Source of the DNA: Rattus norvegicus
Lineage: Eukaryota > Chordata > Mammalia > Rodentia > Muridae
Assembly: GCF_036323735.1 (NCBI RefSeq)
Contig: NC_086037.1
Span: 61,666,002 to 61,730,001 of the forward strand
Direction of reading: 5' to 3'
Length of the DNA stretch: 64,000 nucleotides
The position numbers were made by a program, and so were the translations under genes. Numbering within the stretch: position 1 is the first letter of the stretch; every line of letters begins with the position of its first letter. A model generated the notes under the pieces. The model was not told the DNA's origin. It saw only the letters and a list, made by a program, of their open reading frames with translations, and did no database searches. Of the stretch, positions 25,683 to 36,430 are shown in pieces.

Positions 25683-25706
25683 CTCGTAAAGGTCCCCAGA
25701 AGCCAT
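25683..25706 (-). CDS. Cdyl2: Cdyl2 exon 1, coding part (first 8 codons)
   Basis: On the minus strand the ATG at 25706-25704 is followed by GCT TCT GGG GAC CTT TAC GAG, i.e. MASGDLYE, then GTACGG as a splice donor at 25682. MASGDLYE is the known N-terminus of CDYL2, and the paralogue CDYL starts MASEELYE, both continuing VERIV into the chromodomain. The exon would end in phase 0. The start context (ggcATGG, G at -3 and +4) is strong. CDYL2 is a nuclear protein of about 500 residues with a chromodomain that binds methylated histone H3 and a C-terminal enoyl-CoA-hydratase-like domain, acting in transcriptional repression. Only this first piece lies in the window. The assignment rests on eight residues plus the donor and CpG island, so it is strong but not absolute. 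Confidence 0.85.
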
Positions 25707-25960
25707 GCCAGGCTGCGGAACTTGGCTCGCCGGGTGTGCGCGTCTTGCTCGCTCGCGCGCTCCCGTGCGTGTGCGCGCGGGGGGCCCGGGTTGCGCGCGC
25801 GCGTGAGCGCGTGTGTGCGTGCGTGTGTATAAGTGTGTGTGTGGTGTGTGTGTTTGCGTGCGCGCGCGCGTGTCTGTGTGTGACTGTGTGTGAGTGTGTG
25901 TGCGCGCGAGTGTGTGCGGCGTGTTGAGTAAACTGTGTTTTTGCAGAATGACAGGCTTGG
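25707..25960 (-). other. Cdyl2: Probable 5'UTR of Cdyl2 exon 1
   Basis: The sequence immediately upstream of the ATG contains no ATG in any minus-strand frame, as I checked up to 26279. It includes the GT/GC tract at 25797-25925. Length is a guess, because the transcription start site is not determinable by eye. Confidence 0.5.
25797..25925. repeat. Alternating GT/GC tract in the Cdyl2 5'UTR/promoter
   Basis: Runs of gcgcgcgcgcg, gtgtgtgcgtgcgtgtg and tgcgtgcgcgcgcgcgtg make about 130 bp of nearly continuous alternating purine-pyrimidine, ending about 90 bp upstream of the start codon. Classical Z-DNA-forming composition. Confidence 0.9.
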
Positions 25961-26419
25961 GGGCCGCCTGTGCGCAGAATCGGAGCGGGCGGCGGCGGGG
26001 CTGGCGTAACCGGCGGCGGCCGCGGCAATCGCGGCGACACGCGAGCACGGGCAGGGGCGACCGACGGCTGCACAGGGCGCCCTGAGCCTCGGACGCGGCC
26101 CCCCGAGCGCCCGGGCCCCCGTGTCCCGAGGCCCGTGACTGTAGCGCTCGGCTCGCCCCGGCGCCGCCTGCAGGAAGCCGCCCCGCGCCCGCCGCCCGCC
26201 CGGACGCTGCTGCCACTGGGCGAGTCCCCGCCTCCCGGGAGCCCGGCCCGGCCCCCGGGGCGGAGGGGGCGGCGGCCACCGAAGGCCGAGCCCGGGTACC
26301 GTTCCCGAGCCTGGCCGCGCGCGCAGCCGCAAGGCCCCCAGAGTACCCGGCCAGGTGCCCACCCGGAATGACCTGCCTGGGCTGCGAAGGGGCGGCCAGG
26401 GCGCAGGTATCAACCTGCA

Positions 26420-29400
26420 GGTCTAAGGCAAGGGAGCCCCTCTTCAGTCCTGCTTCTTACTACAGGGGTACCCCACTCTTCTCCTCACTGGGCACAATCT
26501 TAGGAGAACTGGTCCCTCGGAGCTGAGGGGCCTTTGCTTCCAGGATGGGTTTTCAAGGAGAGGAGAGAGGAAGTGGCCGGTCCACAGGTTCCATGGAGAG
26601 CCAGGACAGTCAGTGGCAGTCACCACTAAACCCCGCGAAGTGTTTAGGGCCAGGCATGGCCTTCCCTCCGCAGCCCTCTTGCTCTGCCATCCAGTCAATC
26701 AGTTAATTAACAAACATTTCCCAAAGTCTACCCAACTCTTAAGTGTCTGCAGCCACCAGTGAGACCCTGCCCATACTGGACTTTGAATCCCAGAGGGAAC
26801 AGGAGAGGTGCATTAGGGACGAGAGGAAGGACTCCTTCATTGTCTCAACAGGAGTTCCCACTACTGCTAGGCTATAGAGGTACAGTTACCTCTTTCCAAA
26901 AAGTTATCTCTTTCTTAAAAACCATCCTGTATGTATGGTCGGTCATCTCTGTACCTAAAGGCTTCTCCTTTTAAAATAGGAGAGTCTCTCAGAACCTGGA
27001 GAGTGTGTTCTGAAATTGGAAGGGGACAGAAGGGACTCATGCTCCAAATGTCTGTCCACCTTGTCTTTTTTTTTTTTTTCCAAACCAAATATATAATGAA
27101 TATAAACCACGTCCTCCTTTGAGCATTTGCTGTTTGCAGTACGGTGGGCAGATTACCTGTTGCCCTTTCTAAATGGGTAGCCAGCCGTCTACAAGCACCG
27201 TGAAGGATCCAGGTACCTGTGGTGTTATGGCCTGTCCTTCCTGGGAACTCAGTAAAGCTAAATTATATCTTAATCCGACCCCTGGCCTCTCCTCCTGCAG
27301 AGGGGAATGATAAGGACTTATCTGACTGACACAAACTTTTAACCACAGTCGCAGGTGGAGAGTGATCCAGAACCAAGAAAGCGATGCTTGCCAGGCTACG
27401 TCAAAACAGAAAACTGTGTTCCCAGTTTCAAGCGAGAATCCAGCATTAAGACAGTGAGGAGAAAATGGTGGCAGTAGGGAAAGGAACAGAAACATCAATT
27501 CGGTTTAGAAATGGTGGGAATTGGCACAGCCTTTGGGTTCATTCCCTCTTCGTAATTGGTATTTTCCCCATGACCACTGTTCTAAATAATATAACCAGGT
27601 ACCTCTCAGCCTGTAGGTAGCAAAACAAACCTGTGCAAGCCTCAGTTCATTGGTGAACAGAGTCACGCCCCCATCATCTGAGAATGTGACTTGAAAAGGG
27701 AGGTCAAGAAAGAAGCTGGGTTTGATGTAATATGCTAAGTCATATTTAAAAACATGATCAGTGCTTGGGGCTGGGAGGAGGGACATCTCCTAAACTTGGT
27801 TCTGATCAAATTCTCCCTGGGGATGAGAACGAGATTTGATAATCCCTAGTTTAGACTGGTTTGCCGGATTTAAGGACGTGGGTATTCGCTGAGAGGCAGC
27901 ATGCTCGGGATATTTTATTGAGATCAGGACAAGAATCTTGGTAAGTCACAGAGAAGGAACCGGGCTTCCATTTGGGGATGGAGGTAAGGTAGACAGCAGG
28001 CGGTTCTGTAAATGGAGAAATACGAGATTCCAAAGTGACCTTGGACGGTGAAAGCTGGTTAGTTCATGGAGGGTCTCGAACACTAAGTCAAGAAGTTTGC
28101 CACCTAGCAGGACAGAGAGTTTACTCACTCAAAGCATGTTGGAAAACAAGAGGAAAACCTACAAGACACACGAGAGCTCTAACCAGTTGACTGAGCTGAG
28201 AAGCAGGGCGACCAGTTGCAGTGGTCCTCGACGACTGGAGAGACAAAATGAAGGTATAAAACAGGACCTGCCAGATGCACCCAGGGAAGAAGTGGCTAAC
28301 TTTGTTTAACGCTGCTCCACCTACTTCCACCAAGCATTTGATCCAGATCAACAGGACCTGGTGACTAACAGGATGTGTGCGAACCAAGGACTGGGGGAGG
28401 GGTGAGCAGCTAAGGAAAGAAAGGATACATACACAGATGACTAAGGTTTGGAACTGTGGTTCAACCACCCACCCATCGCTACGCTATTTTATGTCGAGTT
28501 TATTTTCCCCAGACCACGTTGGCTCCCAGGAAAGACAAATGCTTCCTGAGGGGGAAAGGGTCTTTGGACAGTGCTTTTCCAGAGTCTTCAGATGGCACGT
28601 GGAAAGTGGGAGAGTGCCACCATCCCCCACAGACTAGGGTAGACACTTCATACTAACCGTACGTTGCTCAAGGACACGTGAACGAAAACTCAGTGACACC
28701 CCCCCAACAGGAAGAGCCTCTTGACTTGACTCGAGAAGATTCAGAATGGATGGAGTCTCTTTTGAGACTGTCTGGCATCAAAATTGAATGGGATAGGAGT
28801 GGCCTCTACCACTCTCTGATGCTTTCTTGTGGGCTGCTGTTTCCTTGTAGAAAATAAGCACTCTGCTGGCCGCCTGGCAGCTCACCTCACCTCACAGGGT
28901 ATTTATAAACACCAAGGAATGTCTCTGATTGGCTCCTAACCCGGTTCGCAGTGTGTTTGGCCCAGTCACTGTAGTCAGTCACTCATAGAACACTACGATT
29001 GGCCGGACGTAAGTCACGAGACCATCTGAGAGGTAGGTAGGTGAGATGATCGGTGGTTTAATCATAAATAACATGGTGGAACCTGGGGCTGAGTGCAGAG
29101 ATACAGAAAGAAGATGGATGAAGAGGCTTGATGCTCCCCGTATACTGGAACAGGGACAGAAGGGGACGTTGGAAGTGAAGGAGCTAGCTGCCCAGCATGA
29201 CATTGCAAGAAAACAAAATCAGCCGGCTTACCAGTCAAGGAGAGATTAGACCCACTACACTGACAGAACAAATATTGCCCTTCCAGTGTAGGACATCGCG
29301 TTGCCCGCTGGTCCTGTAATGTGGTTGGGCATGGAGACTTAGAGAAAGCACGCTGGCTTTCTGACTCTTAGATCATCACTGTTTACTGGGTTTCTGATGT

Positions 29401-29805
29401 AAGGCTCATCGTTTCAGTATCCTTCCATATCTGGAGGTACCCTATATGGGAATTATCCCAGCATACTAAATTTTCCCCAACACAAGATGCCGAAAGGTTA
29501 CTGTTTCCTTGTTGAAAATAAGCTGTGTGTCACCAGACAGTTCTCCCTCACCTCACAGGGCATTTGTTTGGTGGTTCTGGCTGGGTGGCTGGGTGGCGGG
29601 GGGAGGGGGGTCCCTGGGGAGATTCCAGTCAAAAAGTTTGGTAGCTCTGCCATTCTGGAGGCTTAAACGGGGCCAGAAGACCTCCCACAAGATGGCCTCC
29701 CACAGGGATGAGGCAGAAGCTGAAACTTTCAGACAGGGATCACTCCCTGTGGCTGTTCAACACCCTCACGTCATCCTCATATTTATGCCTGTAATAAATC
29801 AGTGT
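26420..29805. other. Upstream flank of Cdyl2, no recognised gene
   Basis: No SINE boxes or coding similarity recognised. A 55-bp stretch at about 28842-28900 recurs at about 29500-29560. Two gattggc (inverted CCAAT) motifs occur near 28929 and 28997. No other structure seen. Confidence 0.35.
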
Positions 29806-29809
29806 GTAA

Positions 29810-30150
29810 CTGTCAACTTGACAGAATCTAGAATTACCTGGAAGATGGGCCTCTGGGTATGCCTATGGGGAATAATCTTGACTGTGTTCATTGATATGGA
29901 GAGACCCATTTTGATGGTGGACAGGTCCCTTCCCTGGGCAAGGCATGCTGGGATGTAGAAAACGTCCAAAGCAAGCTAAGTAATAACAGGCATGCATTGA
30001 TTTGCCTCTTCTGATTAGGAACGTAACGTAAGCATCAGATTCAAGCTACTGTTGTTTTGACCTTACCTCCATGGTATTATTTGAGCTTGGAACTAAAATA
30101 AACATTTCCTCCCCTTAACTTGATGTTGTTGGACTATTTTATCACAACAA
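29810..30150 (+). mobile_element. Rodent interspersed repeat, family not named
   Basis: Text such as 'gtaactgtcaacttgacagaatctagaattacctgg', 'tgggcctctgggtatgcct' and, near the end, 'aaaataaacatttcctcccc...ttggactattttatcacaaca' follows the order of a murid LTR-like repeat I recognise but cannot name. It contains an AATAAA in sense orientation. Confidence 0.45.
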
Positions 30151-30159
30151 CTGGAAACA

Positions 30160-31730
30160 AACAAGCAAACCAATCCAGCACGACGTTCAGAGCATGGGAC
30201 AGTTGCCCACATGATGCCCCTGCCACTGCTAGGAGGAGGAGCACCTGATGTTGCTACTGACATGACTGGCAAGGCCAGACTAAGGGACCAGACATATCTC
30301 TGATGGTACATCCAGTTTTTACCTCAAAGATGAGGAGACTAAGAGCCGGGTTGGTCAATGCTGGAGTCCAAGGAGGAAGACCCAAAGCTTTGAAGATCTC
30401 GTCTTAGTCAACAAACACGACCATGTCCATTGGAACTTGGTCCCCAAGTCAAGTCAGATTCAAGAGAAATAAAATAGGCTCTACCTTTTAAAAGAGAACT
30501 ATTCAAAAAAAAAAAAGTCCAGATTTTGAAATCATCACACCCATTTGTAAATTGACAGATAGTCCATTGATATGTTTTGAGAATTAAATGTGCTGCTTTT
30601 CACAAAGTGCCCGCCAGTGATAAGGGCTGGAATGGTGCCTGTTATATTACTGTGACAACTACTGTTAACTAATGTCAAGCTTGAAATATGTCCCAGTAAT
30701 GTCCATAAAGGTTCAGAATTCCTAAAAAGGGGGCAGGAAGTCAGATTTCGGAATAAATATTATTTTCAAGATATGAAGAAACACCGGTAATTGAACTTGA
30801 TTTTCGGTATTAACTTTTAAAAGGTTTTACCTCCACATTGATAAGGACAGATGAAGCGAATTCAGACCCATCCCGTAGCTACAATGTGCTAGGCTTCATT
30901 AATGCTAAGCAAAGACACACAAATGCACAGAATGAAAACAACAGACAGCAACCAACCAGTTATAAACCGAGAAGCCAAAATGTGGCTAATGTGCTCTTAT
31001 TTCAAGTGGGGATGAGAATTAGAAGACCAGGGAAGCTGGGTAAAGAGAAAGTAGTCAAGATGGCTGTGCAGGGACAAAGTGTCACCAGTTTTCTTAACGT
31101 GCACAGATAAGACCCATCTAAGATGGCGGCATGTGAGCAGAATGCCAGACCACGTGAGAAACAGATCAAAGGAAAGGACCAGGTATGCCATGAGGAAGGC
31201 TACAATGGAGGGAGATGAGCAAACGAGGTGATGTGACCCAGTCCCTTGTCTCTGAAGAAGAAAAGTATTGCTGGGCACATGTGAGGTGCTAGAGATAGGG
31301 ACGATGGAAGACGCTGTCAACAATGAAGGAATATGGCTGACATCTGGGATGTGAAGAAGTAAGAGAAGTTCTAAAACTTTGACACGAGCATCTGGGTACA
31401 CAGAGGTGGTGTTTCCTGAGATGGGGAACACTGGGGCATCATTTGTAGATGGCAGCAGGACCAGGTGGGAGGAAACCAACACCTCCGGTCAGGTTGTGTG
31501 GAGATAAGCAGCAGACCTTCTAGTAGAGAGGAGGAGGAAGCATTTGATGTGTGCGGAAACTTCTGAGGGAGTAGTACGGATGCAAGAAAAGCAGACATCT
31601 CAGACACTGAGAGACCGAGCAGGGACCTGGAGGGGAAGGGGGGCTTGGGATAAGTCCCATAGCTCTTGAACATTAGAAGTCAGAGAGAGGGGAGGTAGTG
31701 AAGGAACCTAAGAAGAAATGACAGAGGGGG
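30160..31730. other. No recognised gene or repeat
   Basis: Non-repetitive by eye. An aagatggcggc motif (YY1-like) is at about 31121. Open frames here resemble nothing known. Confidence 0.35.
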
Positions 31731-31735
31731 GAACT

Positions 31736-31737
<2 letters not shown>

Positions 31738-31813
<76 letters not shown>
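31738..31813. repeat. (TG)n(AG)n compound microsatellite
   Basis: About 17 TG units joined directly to about 21 AG units. Confidence 0.97.
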
Positions 31814-31816
<3 letters not shown>

Positions 31817-33247
31817 GATGATGGCTACAAGTTACTGGGAGTTTGTGTAAGAAGTCAGTGGGACCTGACAACACAGCACAGGTGAGTTGGAAGCTAGAAC
31901 AGGATGGGTTGAGAAAGAGGACTTTGGCAATGAGGACACGCAGGTGGCAAGCATAGGTGACTCACTCAAGTCCTTTAGTGAGGACAAGCGGAGAGGTGAA
32001 TAAGGAGGTGGTGGGTGTACTGACTATGAGGAAGAAGTAATGGGAGGCAGAAGTAATCACACACTTTTTGTACCGTAGTGCAAATGATGCCACAGGTGTG
32101 AGTAAATGCACACACAACCGAAGGGATGAGGGCTTTTACTTGTCCGACCCAGGTCAGGCTAAGAGGGGGATGCGGGCAGACTGAGTTACCCACCGTCCTT
32201 CTGCACGGTGTTGAACTGTGACCTGCAAGAATCTACCTGGAACCTCAGAACACAACCTCACTGGCAGATAAAATTGGTTAAGTTGGTATCGTGGTTTGAA
32301 TAAGAATGGCTCCCATAGGCTCAGATATTTGAAAGCTTAGTTACCAGGGAGTAAAACTCTTTGAAAGAATCACAAGGATGAACAAATTGGTAGAATCTTG
32401 TTAGAGAAAATACCTATATCACGAGGGTGGTGGGTGGGCTTCGAGGTTTCAAAGGCCCATACCACACCTATGTTCTCTGTCTGTCTCTGTCTCTGTCTCT
32501 CCCTCCCCTCCTCTTCTATGGATCAGCATGTAGCTCTCGGCTACTGCTCTGGCACCTGCCTGCATGCTGCCATGCTCCTTGTCATGATGATAATGAGCTA
32601 AACCTCTGGAGCTGTAAGCAAGTTCCCAGTAAAATGCTTTTTTTTTTCCATAAGAGTCGCCATGATCATGGTGTCTCTTCACAGCCACAGAACAGCGACT
32701 AAGACAGAAGTTGGTACCAGGAGTGGGGTATTGCTGTTGCAAGCCTGACTATATTGCATATTGGTAGGAATGTAAACTTCAGGACTTTGGATTAAGGAAA
32801 CAGTTTAAAGCTTTAAATGGGGCTTAATGACCCAAACCATTAGGAAGAAAGATAACAGGGGTGGTACTGACAGCAATCTAGATTATGATGGCTTGGCTCA
32901 TGAAGTTTCAGAAGGAAAGAATATTAAGAAGTGGCCTAGAGATATATCTTGTGATGTTTTGACAAAGAATGTGGCTGCTTTTTTGGCCTTGTCCTAAAAA
33001 AATCTATATGCGGCTAAACTGAAGAGCTTTACATTAATAGCACTGGCAGAGGAAATTTCAAGACAGCCTACCTAGTATTGACTCTGTCGTGTGGTTATTA
33101 GTATTCACTCTTGCTCAGATCTATAAGGAAAAGAAGGAAGCCGAGCAAGGAATAATACAAGATGTACAGTTTGGGGAGAAAAAGAGCAGCAGGAAGTGCA
33201 ATGGGGTCAAATCCAGAGCTTCAGGAGTTAGAGCATTTAAAGAAAGG

Positions 33248-33836
33248 CCTGTCTTTCAGCCACGGCAGCCATCTTCCAATAACCCACCAAAATGATGAAC
33301 ACAAAGGGAAAGAGGAGAGGCACTCGGTATATGTTCTCTAGGCCTTTTAGGAAACATGGAGTTGTTCCTTCAGCCACAGACATGCGAATCTACAAGAAGG
33401 GTGATGTTTTAGACGTCAAACGAATGGGCACTGTTCAGAAAGTTGTTACCTGAAAGTAACACTGTTCATAAGTGTTACCACGGCAAAACTGGGAGAGTCG
33501 GCAATGTCACCCAGCATGCCGTGGGCAGCATTGTAAAAAAGCAAGTTAAGGGCAGGATTCTGGCCAAGAGGACAAATGTAAGGATTGAGTCCATCAAGCA
33601 CTCGAAGAGCAGAGACGGCTGCCTGAAGCGGGTGAAGGAGAACAATGATCAGAAGAAAAAGGAAGCCAGAGAGAAGGGCACCTGGGTTCAGCTGAAGTGC
33701 CAGCCTTGCCACCCAGAGAAGCACATTTTGTGAGGATTAATGGGAAGGAGCCTGAGCTGCTGGAGCCCATTCTGTACAGATTCACGGCCTAATGGATAAA
33801 AAGGAAATAAAGGACCCAGACTGCAAAGTGTTTTCC
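33248..33836 (+). pseudogene. Rpl21-ps: Processed pseudogene of ribosomal protein L21 (eL21)
   Basis: An intronless copy of Rpl21 starts with 5'UTR-like 'cggcagccatcttcc', then an ATG at 33292 opening a frame with NTKGKRRGTRYMFSRPFRKH, a signature of eL21. After 'MGTVQK' a small insertion shifts the frame and creates a stop near 33450. The match resumes in another frame from about 33464 (CYHGKTGR, NVTQHAVG, RILAKR). A second disruption near 33733 displaces the C-terminus, though 'EPELLEP' is still readable in the shifted frame. The functional protein is about 160 residues. A poly(A) signal aataaa lies near 33806. Possible target duplications tttaaagaaagg (33236-33247) and tttaaggaagg (33837-33847) flank it. 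No introns and multiple frameshifts: dead retrocopy within the ORR1 interior. Confidence 0.93.
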
Positions 33837-33837
33837 T

Positions 33838-33892
33838 TTAAGGAAGGGAGGAAGGAAGGGAGGAAGGAAGGGAGGAAGGAAGGAAGGAAGGA
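33838..33892. repeat. (GGAA)n microsatellite at the pseudogene's 3' end
   Basis: Tandem ggaa/ggga units start where a retrocopy's poly(A) tail would be. A-rich tails often seed such repeats. Confidence 0.9.
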
Positions 33893-34899
33893 AAAGCCTG
33901 ATGCTAAATGGAATAAAGGGAATGGTGACCTCAGAGCAAGATTCCACCCAATCTAAGCTCCCAAGTTGTGGAAAGGAATTAAAGAAAAGCTTAACCATTG
34001 AAGAAAACCAACACCACCACAAAGCTGAGGCAAATGCAATGAACAAGGAGAGTGTGTTCAAGTCTTAGCAGGCAGCAGCACCTGTCAGCTTCGATCACGT
34101 GGTTCTGGCTTTAGAAACAAGAACACAAGAAAGGGGATGTGGAATCTCCCTCTGCAGCTGAGGAAAGTCACTGAGGCCAAGCATACGTCAGGGGTTGTCC
34201 CTGCAGGGAGACTTTAAGAGGCCATCGTGTGAAGTTATGAAAATGAAGCATGGATTGTGTAAGAGACCTGGAGATGTCGGGGATGCCAGAATTGTGGGGT
34301 ATCTGCTGAGGAAAGCTGCTGACAGGGAGTGGAACCAGCCTAAGAGAGAGAAGTGTGCTGCAGTCAACCAAGCTGGAAGGAGTTGGAGGTCTGAAGGGCA
34401 TCAGTCATGGAGATGCAGAACCTGGATTTCGCCTTGATGGTTTCAATCTCGCTTTGATCCAGTGTTTCCTCACTATGTTCCCTTTCTTTCCTTTTGAAAT
34501 GGCGACACATATTCTTGCACATTGAATATTGGAAGTATGTGACCTGATTCTTTTTTTTTTTTTCATTTTGATTTCACAGAGGCTTACAGTTAAGAGAATC
34601 CCACGAGTCTCAGATGAGACTTTGAACTTTGGACTTCTAAGCAGTGTTGAGACTCATCAACTATGGGGGCATTTGAAATCGGACCGAATGCATTTATACA
34701 TTATGATATGGATACAAGGCCATTGGAGCCAAGGAGTGGAGTGTGGTGGTTTGAATAGAACGGCTCCAATAGGCACATCTATTTGAATGCTTGGTCACCA
34801 GGGACTAAAACTCTTCGAAAGGATTAAGAAGTGTGCCTTTTGCCTTCCTGGTGGTGGTGGTGGACTTTAAGGTTTCAAAAACCAATGCCAAGCCAAGAG

Positions 34900-34903
<4 letters not shown>

Positions 34904-34962
<59 letters not shown>

Positions 34963-35030
34963 CCTCCCTCCCTCCCTCCCTCCTTCCCCCTCCCCCCTCC
35001 CCTTCCCCTCTGCCTACCTCCAGCACCTGC
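34904..35030. repeat. (CT)n / (CCCT)n pyrimidine tract in the 3' LTR
   Basis: About 27 CT units, then CCCT and CCTT-like units, all pyrimidine on the plus strand. The 5' LTR has a short imperfect 'tctgtctctgtctctccctcccc' at the equivalent place. Confidence 0.95.
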
Positions 35031-35224
35031 CTTCATGCTCTCCACCATGATGATAATGGACTAAACCTCTGAGTTGTAATCAAGCTCCCAATTAAATGCT
35101 CTTTTTTCATAAGAGTTGCCTTGGACATGGTGTCTTTTCACAGCCACAGAACAGTGACTAAGACATATGGGTCATAAGGATTAGAACGGTACCTAACACA
35201 TTAATGTGTCTTTTAAAAATATTT

Positions 35225-35390
35225 TTACGTTTAATTGTCGGGGGTGGGATATACCTAGGCTACAGAGTATGTATGGAATTCAGAAGACAACTTCTAGAAG
35301 TTGGGTTTTTTTCCCACTACCATGTGGATCCTGGGTATTGAACTCAGGTTGTCAGCTTTGGCAGCCTTTATTCACTGAGCCATTAGCTTT
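35225..35390 (-). mobile_element. B3/B2-related SINE (degraded)
   Basis: The plus strand ends 'ttcactgagccattagct', preceded by 'gtattgaactcaggttgtcag' and 'accatgtggatcctgg', the reverse order of a tRNA-derived B2/B3-type SINE. Confidence 0.6.
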
Positions 35391-36059
35391 CTAATAAGAG
35401 GACAGGGAGGTAGCTATACACACACAGGAGACATGTAGCAATAGAGGCAAAGACGGAAGTGATACATCTGCAAGCAAGGAATGCCAGTAGCCACCAAAGA
35501 CTTGGAAGAGGTAAAGAGTTCTTCCCCAAAGCTTTGGGATGGAGTATGACCCTGCCACCACCTTGATTTCAGCCTTCTAATCTCCGGGTCTCCAAGAACA
35601 AAGTTTTATCAGCTTCCGCCATCACATTTATTGCCACGTGTTATGGCCGCCACAGGTAACTAACACGCTATCACCTGGGAGGACGAGAAAGGTCTACCGA
35701 GGAGTCCGTTGGCAGGTTAGAGCTGTGTTTGTTTATTTCTACATTCTCCATGAAATTATCTGGGAAGCCAGAAAGAAGAAGAGGTGTCAGAAAGGAGATG
35801 CAATTTGCCTGGAACCATACTGACTTAGTCTGCGGTCCTCCCGGCTAAAACTTTCAATAGCGATGCTGTTCACGCCTAAAGGTATCCAGATTTAGACAAC
35901 GTTTATCTGAACGGCTTTCCTTGTGATATCTATCCAAGGGCAAACTAAGGACACTGAAAGTCAACTCTAAGGAGAGAGTGGGTTGTCTTGGAGAGCATAA
36001 GGTCCTGGCTGAGAAGAGCCAAGGGCTCACGAGGTATGCGTGGCGGTAAGTCTAGCATC

Positions 36060-36430
36060 TGAGCCCTTGAAGCAGTGATTGCGCACGTAACTTCCGGTCT
36101 GATTCCGTGGCTCAGGGGCGGACTGGCGAAGGTGGCGGTGTTGGGTTTAACCAGGGCCGGTATTTGCAGTAGGGGTTTAATACAAGGGGAGGTTCATGGG
36201 TGCGTTGAGCATAGGGATGAAATGATGATAAATGGGAGACGTCAAGCTGGATGATAAGAAACGTGATGGGGGCGGGGCTTGCTAGAGGTAGCAGAAACAA
36301 GAGAAGACGGTTGGAGTGGGCTGCCTGAAATCGTTCCCTTCCGACCAATCACACCACCTCCCACTCACAAGCACACACTCCATGTGTCACCTTCCTCTGC
36401 TTCACTCACCCCTCCCGCCCCGCCCCCACT
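36060..36430. promoter_or_regulatory. Small GC-rich, promoter-like patch
   Basis: A local rise in CpG with an ETS-type site acttccggt at 36090-36098, a GC box gggggcggggc at 36268-36278, and cccgccccgccccc at 36414-36427. No gene is attached that I can see. It could be an enhancer, a non-coding RNA promoter or chance. Confidence 0.35.

Larger units (their letters stand above)
25130..26420 (-). promoter_or_regulatory. Cdyl2: CpG island promoter of Cdyl2
   Basis: An abrupt rise in G+C and CpG frequency over about 1.3 kb, unlike the CpG-poor flanks. It holds several GC boxes (e.g. gggcgg near 25986 and ggggcggagggggcgg near 26258) and no convincing TATA box in a position expected for the gene. 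It surrounds the Cdyl2 first coding exon, and transcription would run toward lower coordinates. The exact start site cannot be read from sequence. A bidirectional promoter is possible. A T-rich interruption lies at 25265-25312. Confidence 0.85.
32290..35165 (+). mobile_element. Complete ORR1-type MaLR retroelement
   Basis: The 5' LTR (32290-32706) runs from gtggtttgaataagaatggc to actaagaca. It is followed at 32712 by tggtaccaggagtgggg, the Leu-tRNA-type primer site. The matching 3' LTR (34742-35165) starts tgtggtggtttgaat and ends actaagaca. The 2.0-kb interior has no intact coding frame and contains an RPL21 processed pseudogene. No clean 5-bp target duplication was found (ggtat on the left, tatgg on the right). 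The 3' LTR has a large (CT)n expansion absent from the 5' LTR. Confidence 0.8.

Noticed and set aside
24953..25927. 324-codon plus-strand open frame
   Set aside because: It spans the antisense of the Cdyl2 exon, a T-run and the GT/GC tract. Low-complexity composition and no recognisable domain.
25363..26413. Minus-strand open frames of 220-276 codons across the CpG island
   Set aside because: GC-rich DNA with few stops. Most begin at non-ATG codons, and their His/Thr/Arg repeats come from the GT/GC tract. Only the MASGDLYE segment is supported as coding.
33292..33450. Possible functional ribosomal protein L21 gene
   Set aside because: Intronless, frameshifted and stopped after about one third of the protein, and embedded in a retroelement: a processed pseudogene.
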